A stretch of DNA of 64,000 bases from JAEUWI01 sp942492815. GTDB lineage: Bacteria; Hydrogenedentota; Hydrogenedentia; Hydrogenedentales; JAEUWI01. Under the pieces are notes generated by a model. That model was not told the origin of the DNA. It made no database searches and saw only the letters and a program-made list of their open reading frames with translations. Of this stretch, positions 62,183 to 64,000 are shown one piece after another. Numbering within the stretch: position 1 is the stretch's first letter; each line of letters begins with the position of its first letter. The translations under genes and the position numbers were made by a program. The stretch covers positions 6,324,001-6,388,000 of the forward strand of contig OW818658.1 of NCBI GenBank assembly GCA_942492815.1, given 5' to 3'.

Positions 62183-63409
62183 ATGCCACGCCTGTCCATC
62201 ACCGCCCTCGCGTTTGTCCTTTTCGCCGCCACGGCCCAGGGCCTCTGGGCCCCGCCCGATGGCCAGGTTCCCGTTGCCCGGCTCGTGGAGAATCTGGAGC
62301 AGCAGCTTGTCGAGACGCCGGAAGACCCTCACCTGCTGGCGCGGGTCGCCCGGGTTCACAGCATGGTCTATGCCCTGGGCGACGTGGAGGTGCCCGTGAT
62401 GGGCGGGGGCGATAATCCCAAGTACACCTATTACGAGCAGGGTCAGGGCTATCCCTCGGCGCGGCACAGTCTGGATCGGGAGGCGATCTCGGCGCGCATC
62501 GGGCGGCTGCTGGAGGCGATCCGGCTCTATGAAAAGGCCACGAAACTGGCACCGGAGGAGCGCTATATCTGGCTGGGGCTGGGCTATTGCTACGACGAGA
62601 TGTCTCACGCGGCAGCGACACTGGCCTGGCCGGCGGAGCTGGACGGGGCGCCGGTAGAGGCGATCGCGGTCTTGCGCATGGCCTGGGAAGATCGGGCGGT
62701 GGCGGCCTACGCCAAAGCCATGGGCGATGCGCCGAAGGTAAGTAACGGCTTCCTCGTACCGCCGGTAGAGCTGGAGGCGGGCCGCTATATCCGGGCGATT
62801 CTTGAGCCGCGCGACGCGTTGAGCCGCGACGAGAAGAAACTGGTGGCGTCGGCGCAGGGAATGGAGAAGCTGGACGGCCCGCGCTCGCGCGTGGTTACTC
62901 CCATTATTTTTCCGCTGGACGGGGCCCGTCCGCTGGAGAGCCTGCTGGCGCCGGGGGCATCTGTGGGCTTCGATCTGGACGGTCAGGCACTTGGCGCGAA
63001 ATGGCCCTGGGTGAAGGGGGACACGGCCCTGCTGGTGTGGGATCCGGAGGGGCTGGGCCAGATCCGCAGCGGGCGGCAGTTGATTGGGTCGGTGACGTGG
63101 TGGCTTTTCTGGGAGAACGGCTACGCGGTACTTCGCGCCCTGGATGATGATCGTAACGGCTGGCTGGAAGGCGTGGAACTGGACGGCCTGGCCGCGTGGC
63201 AGGATGGCAACGGGAACGGTGTCTCGGACGCCGGGGAAGTGCGCCCGCTGTCGGCTGTCGGCGTGCGGCGACTGTCGGCGATGGCGTCGGGGTCGGTCGG
63301 CGACATGCCGAAGAACGATGCTGGATTGGAAATGTTGGACGGACGAGTCCTGCCTACCTACGACTGGATCACTGCGCCGATCGAGGCGGGTGCGGCCGCG
63401 CATGAGTGA
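62183..63409 (+). CDS. Secreted TPR-like protein with EF-hand-type calcium loops
   Basis: A 408-residue exported protein. The signal peptide (LSITALAFVLFAATAQG) precedes a helical part with TPR-like units (AIRLYEKATKLAPEERYIWLGLGY), a beta-rich middle, and near the C-terminus two loops of EF-hand/dockerin type, DDDRNGWLEGVEL and DGNGNGVSDAGEV, with Asp/Asn at the calcium positions. No enzyme motif is recognised. GGAG lies upstream of the ATG. Surface attachment or a protein-interaction role is possible. It stands alone between two repeats. Confidence 0.75.
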   Translation: MPRLSITALAFVLFAATAQGLWAPPDGQVPVARLVENLEQQLVETPEDPHLLARVARVHSMVYALGDVEVPVMGGGDNPKYTYYEQGQGYPSARHSLDREAISARIGRLLEAIRLYEKATKLAPEERYIWLGLGYCYDEMSHAAATLAWPAELDGAPVEAIAVLRMAWEDRAVAAYAKAMGDAPKVSNGFLVPPVELEAGRYIRAILEPRDALSRDEKKLVASAQGMEKLDGPRSRVVTPIIFPLDGARPLESLLAPGASVGFDLDGQALGAKWPWVKGDTALLVWDPEGLGQIRSGRQLIGSVTWWLFWENGYAVLRALDDDRNGWLEGVELDGLAAWQDGNGNGVSDAGEVRPLSAVGVRRLSAMASGSVGDMPKNDAGLEMLDGRVLPTYDWITAPIEAGAAAHE

Positions 63410-63438
63410 ACGCGACAGGACTTGGCTGGAACGGAAAA

Positions 63439-63569
63439 CTGACCACGGAGCACACTGAGGCACGGAGAGTTAAACAGGAGAGAGATGGCCGCACCCCGGG
63501 GATGCACTTCCTATGACGGAGTCTCGGTATTTCAATCTTCTCCGTGTCTTCGTGGGCTCTGTGGTTCAG
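63439..63569. repeat. CCACGGA-type inverted repeat
   Basis: Left arm CTGACCACGGAGCACACTGA continuing GGCACGGAGA, built from 9-base units; right arm (about 63536-63569) is its imperfect complement ending GTGGTTCAG. It corresponds to the element at 31338-31482. Confidence 0.75.
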
Positions 63570-63698
63570 CGCTTTGGTTGTGGCCAACGGCTGTTCCAGG
63601 CCGGACGGGTTCAGGTAATTTTTTTACTTTCCGGCGGATTCTGGTACGCTGTCCCTCTTTGGGTTGAATTGAGTTCACCAGCAAGGAAAGAGGACAAC

Positions 63699-64000
63699 AT
63701 GCGAATTTACCGAAGAACTTTCATTATGGCGGCGCTGGCGTTTGTGCTGTGCGCGGGCGCTCAGGCAGAACTTTGGATGCCGAGCATTTTCAGCAGCCAC
63801 ATGGTGCTGCAGCAGCAGCAGGCCAACCCGGTCTGGGGCAAGGGCGATCCGGGCGCGGTGCTTACGATCACGTTCAAGACGGAAGTGAACGAAGTGGCCG
63901 TGACCGAGCAGCAGCAGGTGACCGTGGGCGCCGACGGCACGTGGCAGGCGGCGTTGAAGTCGAAGCGGGCCGATGGCAAAGTCTATGACCTGCGCGTGGC
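63699..64000 (+). CDS. Sialate O-acetylesterase-like protein, 5' part only
   Basis: The gene runs off the right edge after 100 codons. A signal peptide (FIMAALAFVLCAGAQA) is followed by the opening beta domain of the SASA family: LWMPSIFSSHMVLQQQQANPVWGKGDPG, given here as its parts LWMPSIFSSHMVLQQ and PVWGKGDPG, then VGADGTWQAALK. The catalytic SGNH domain lies outside the window. Members remove acetyl groups from sialic acids or from plant glycans. GGAAAGAGG gives a strong ribosome site. Confidence 0.85.
   Translation, partial: MRIYRRTFIMAALAFVLCAGAQAELWMPSIFSSHMVLQQQQANPVWGKGDPGAVLTITFKTEVNEVAVTEQQQVTVGADGTWQAALKSKRADGKVYDLRV

Noticed and set aside
62138..63463. A 441-codon Arg-rich open frame opposite the secreted TPR protein
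   Set aside because: The plus-strand gene has a signal peptide, a ribosome site and calcium-loop motifs; the other strand has none.

Overview
The window reads as a chromosome segment of a GC-rich, Gram-negative, free-living bacterium with a large and repeat-laden genome. My best guess is Candidatus Hydrogenedentota or another member of the Planctomycete/Verrucomicrobia neighbourhood. The reasons are a secreted protein with a long Gly-Glu tail before a Cys-containing C-terminal anchor, a DUF1501/DUF1800 gene pair, Tat-exported Gfo/Idh/MocA oxidoreductases, an ECF sigma factor fused to a membrane segment and extracytoplasmic domains, and many secreted glycan-active enzymes. The assignment is inference; no 16S or ribosomal genes are present.

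Layout. 1-4.7 kb: two secreted proteins on the minus strand, then a 29-residue peptide gene. 4.7-7.6 kb: a threonine-synthase-like enzyme and an oxidoreductase. 8.0-10.0 kb: a two-gene Septu-type defence module (PtuA ATPase and PtuB HNH nuclease). 10.2-19.5 kb: the sigma-factor fusion, a URO-D family protein, an ABC export operon and GTP-dependent PEP carboxykinase. 19.9-25.5 kb: a long minus-strand phage-shock/envelope-stress locus (PilZ-like protein, PspA, six PspB-like proteins, two PspC proteins and two further small membrane proteins) with a textbook sigma-54 promoter at its head. 25.7-27.9 kb: an IS4-family insertion sequence and a cluster of palindromic repeats. 27.9-37.2 kb: a HEAT-sialidase, an M28 peptidase, a methyltransferase, a sugar-dehydrogenase-like propeller and the DUF1501/DUF1800 pair. 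37.4-39.7 kb: divergent flgK and flgM, each with a sigma-28 type promoter. 40.0-46.8 kb: an oxidoreductase, a penicillin-acylase-like enzyme, a rhodanese and a Kelch/Na+-symporter fusion. 46.9-57.3 kb: a DEAD-box helicase, the cell-shape cluster mreB-mreC-mreD-mrdA-rodA, an RNase G, an HD-GYP protein and tRNA-Gln/tRNA-Glu. 57.8-64.0 kb: a rhomboid protease, a GH78 rhamnosidase, a secreted TPR protein and the start of a sialate O-acetylesterase.

How it works together. The mre/rod cluster builds the elongation machinery. The psp locus is an envelope-stress response, apparently switched on by an RpoN-dependent activator not in view. The sialidase, the NanM-like Kelch/symporter fusion, the acetylesterase and the rhamnosidase point to scavenging of complex glycans, although these genes are scattered and not in one operon.

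The gaps between genes are unusually rich in inverted-repeat elements of several families. Many are built from a 9-base tandem unit. They are the least explained part of the window, together with the 29-residue peptide and the expanded PspB-like family.
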